Source: JAGLQQ01 sp043806135 | Lineage (GTDB): Bacteria > Omnitrophota > Gorgyraeia > B26-G9 | Assembly: GCA_043806135.1 (NCBI GenBank) | Contig: JAZDHG010000017.1 | Coordinates: 1 to 14,841, forward strand | Length of the DNA stretch: 14,841 nt | Direction: 5' to 3' | In this document: one piece after another, positions 14,165 to 14,841 of the stretch | How the letters are laid out: each line of letters starts with the position of its first letter | Numbering within the stretch: position 1 is the first letter of the stretch | Notes under the pieces: model-generated | The model's input: the letters and a program-made list of their open reading frames with translations, nothing else | Told to the model about the DNA's origin: nothing | Databases searched by the model: none | Program-made: the position numbers and the translations under genes

Positions 14165-14841
14165 TGAAAAAGATAAATAGCTTGAAGGTTCTCAAAAAAA
14201 ACCGCTATCTTATTGCGTGCATCTTTACTCTTGTTATGATTATATGCGGCGGCTTGCTGATTGGGAAAAATTTACATGAATTTTCGCATATAGAAGTTAA
14301 GAATACTGCTAAAATAACGGCAACAGTAGTGGCGGATTATATAAAAAATGGTTTAGCGGAGACTAATCAAATTGCCGAAGAGCTCGGAAACTCAAGACAT
14401 ATTATAAACATTTTGGGACCAGAAAGTTATAAATATTTGAATGATGCCAATGAAACACTTGATCGTTACAGCCTGAGGGAATCATTGGCTTGCTATGTAA
14501 TAAACCTTGAGGGACTGACTATCGCCTCATCTAACAGAAATTCTTCAAAAAGTTTTGTTAATAAAAATTACGGGTTTCGTCCTTATTTTAAAGAAGCGGT
14601 AAAAGGCAAGAAGGCTTCTTATTTTGCTTTAGAGGTGACATCCGGCGAACGCGGTTATTACTCAAGTGTTCCGGTTAAAGACTCAACAGGTAAAGTGATC
14701 GGTGCTGCGGTAGTAAAAAAAACGCTTGATATAGATGAACAGTATCTTAAAAAGTTTGAGGAGTATTTTTTTGTCAATGAAGACGGCATTATATTTTTGT
14801 CAAGTGACCCGAAATATCTTTTCCAAAGTTTTTATCCTTTA
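14164..14841 (+). CDS. membrane sensor with DctB-like Cache domain, 3' end beyond window
   Basis: An open frame runs from ATG 14164 to the window edge, 226 codons with no stop. Residues about 14-35 form a membrane helix; the following periplasmic region is a double-Cache sensor. NYGFRPYFKEAVKGK (about 135-149) and the GERGYYSSVPV to IGAAVVKK segment (about 161-186) match the pattern of DctB-type C4-dicarboxylate and related histidine kinase sensors, and VNEDGIIFLSSDPKYLF follows as in that family. The kinase region would lie downstream and is not visible, so the output type (histidine kinase, GGDEF or methyl-accepting) cannot be stated. Its start overlaps the stop of the PAS-PAS gene. Confidence 0.8.
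   Translation, partial: MKKINSLKVLKKNRYLIACIFTLVMIICGGLLIGKNLHEFSHIEVKNTAKITATVVADYIKNGLAETNQIAEELGNSRHIINILGPESYKYLNDANETLDRYSLRESLACYVINLEGLTIASSNRNSSKSFVNKNYGFRPYFKEAVKGKKASYFALEVTSGERGYYSSVPVKDSTGKVIGAAVVKKTLDIDEQYLKKFEEYFFVNEDGIIFLSSDPKYLFQSFYPL

Overview
This 14.8 kb window looks like chromosomal DNA from an uncultivated Gram-negative bacterium. It encodes two outer-membrane-type beta-barrel proteins, three type IV prepilin-like proteins, a c-di-GMP phosphodiesterase and several membrane sensor proteins. Codon use is moderately AT-rich and Shine-Dalgarno sites are strong. The gene mix and the many intergenic hairpin repeats recall Omnitrophota and related lineages, but that placement is an impression and not a demonstrated result. 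No tRNA, rRNA, CRISPR array or transposase was seen.

Left part (1-3712): a YhcC-type radical SAM protein, a single-domain GDT1/UPF0016 cation transporter, a 378-base spacer holding two nested REP-like hairpins, and a 670-residue membrane-GAF-HD-GYP protein that should hydrolyse c-di-GMP.

Middle part (3713-8271): the spacer after the HD-GYP gene has two structured blocks. The first is a helically phased array of a 10-bp GTTAC unit, five copies forward and five inverted. The second is a multi-hairpin leader directly upstream of a TraF/FadL-like outer-membrane protein gene. Next come an exported MsrA-MsrB fusion and, convergent with it, a small outer-membrane barrel protein. A promoter-rich, inverted-repeat-rich divergent spacer (7723-8087) follows.

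Right part (8272-14841): a run of closely spaced plus-strand genes, probably one operon. It contains a Cache-HAMP-PAS histidine kinase split by a one-base frameshift, three minor-pilin genes (PilV-, PilW- and PilX-like), a PAS-PAS protein with no output domain, and the 5' part of a DctB-like Cache sensor cut by the window edge. The PilW-like gene carries a hairpin-rich, tandem-repeat-containing segment that appears to have inserted in frame into its leader. A plausible reading is a surface-pilus or pseudopilus module joined to environmental sensing. The c-di-GMP phosphodiesterase lies elsewhere in the window and is not obviously in the same transcript.
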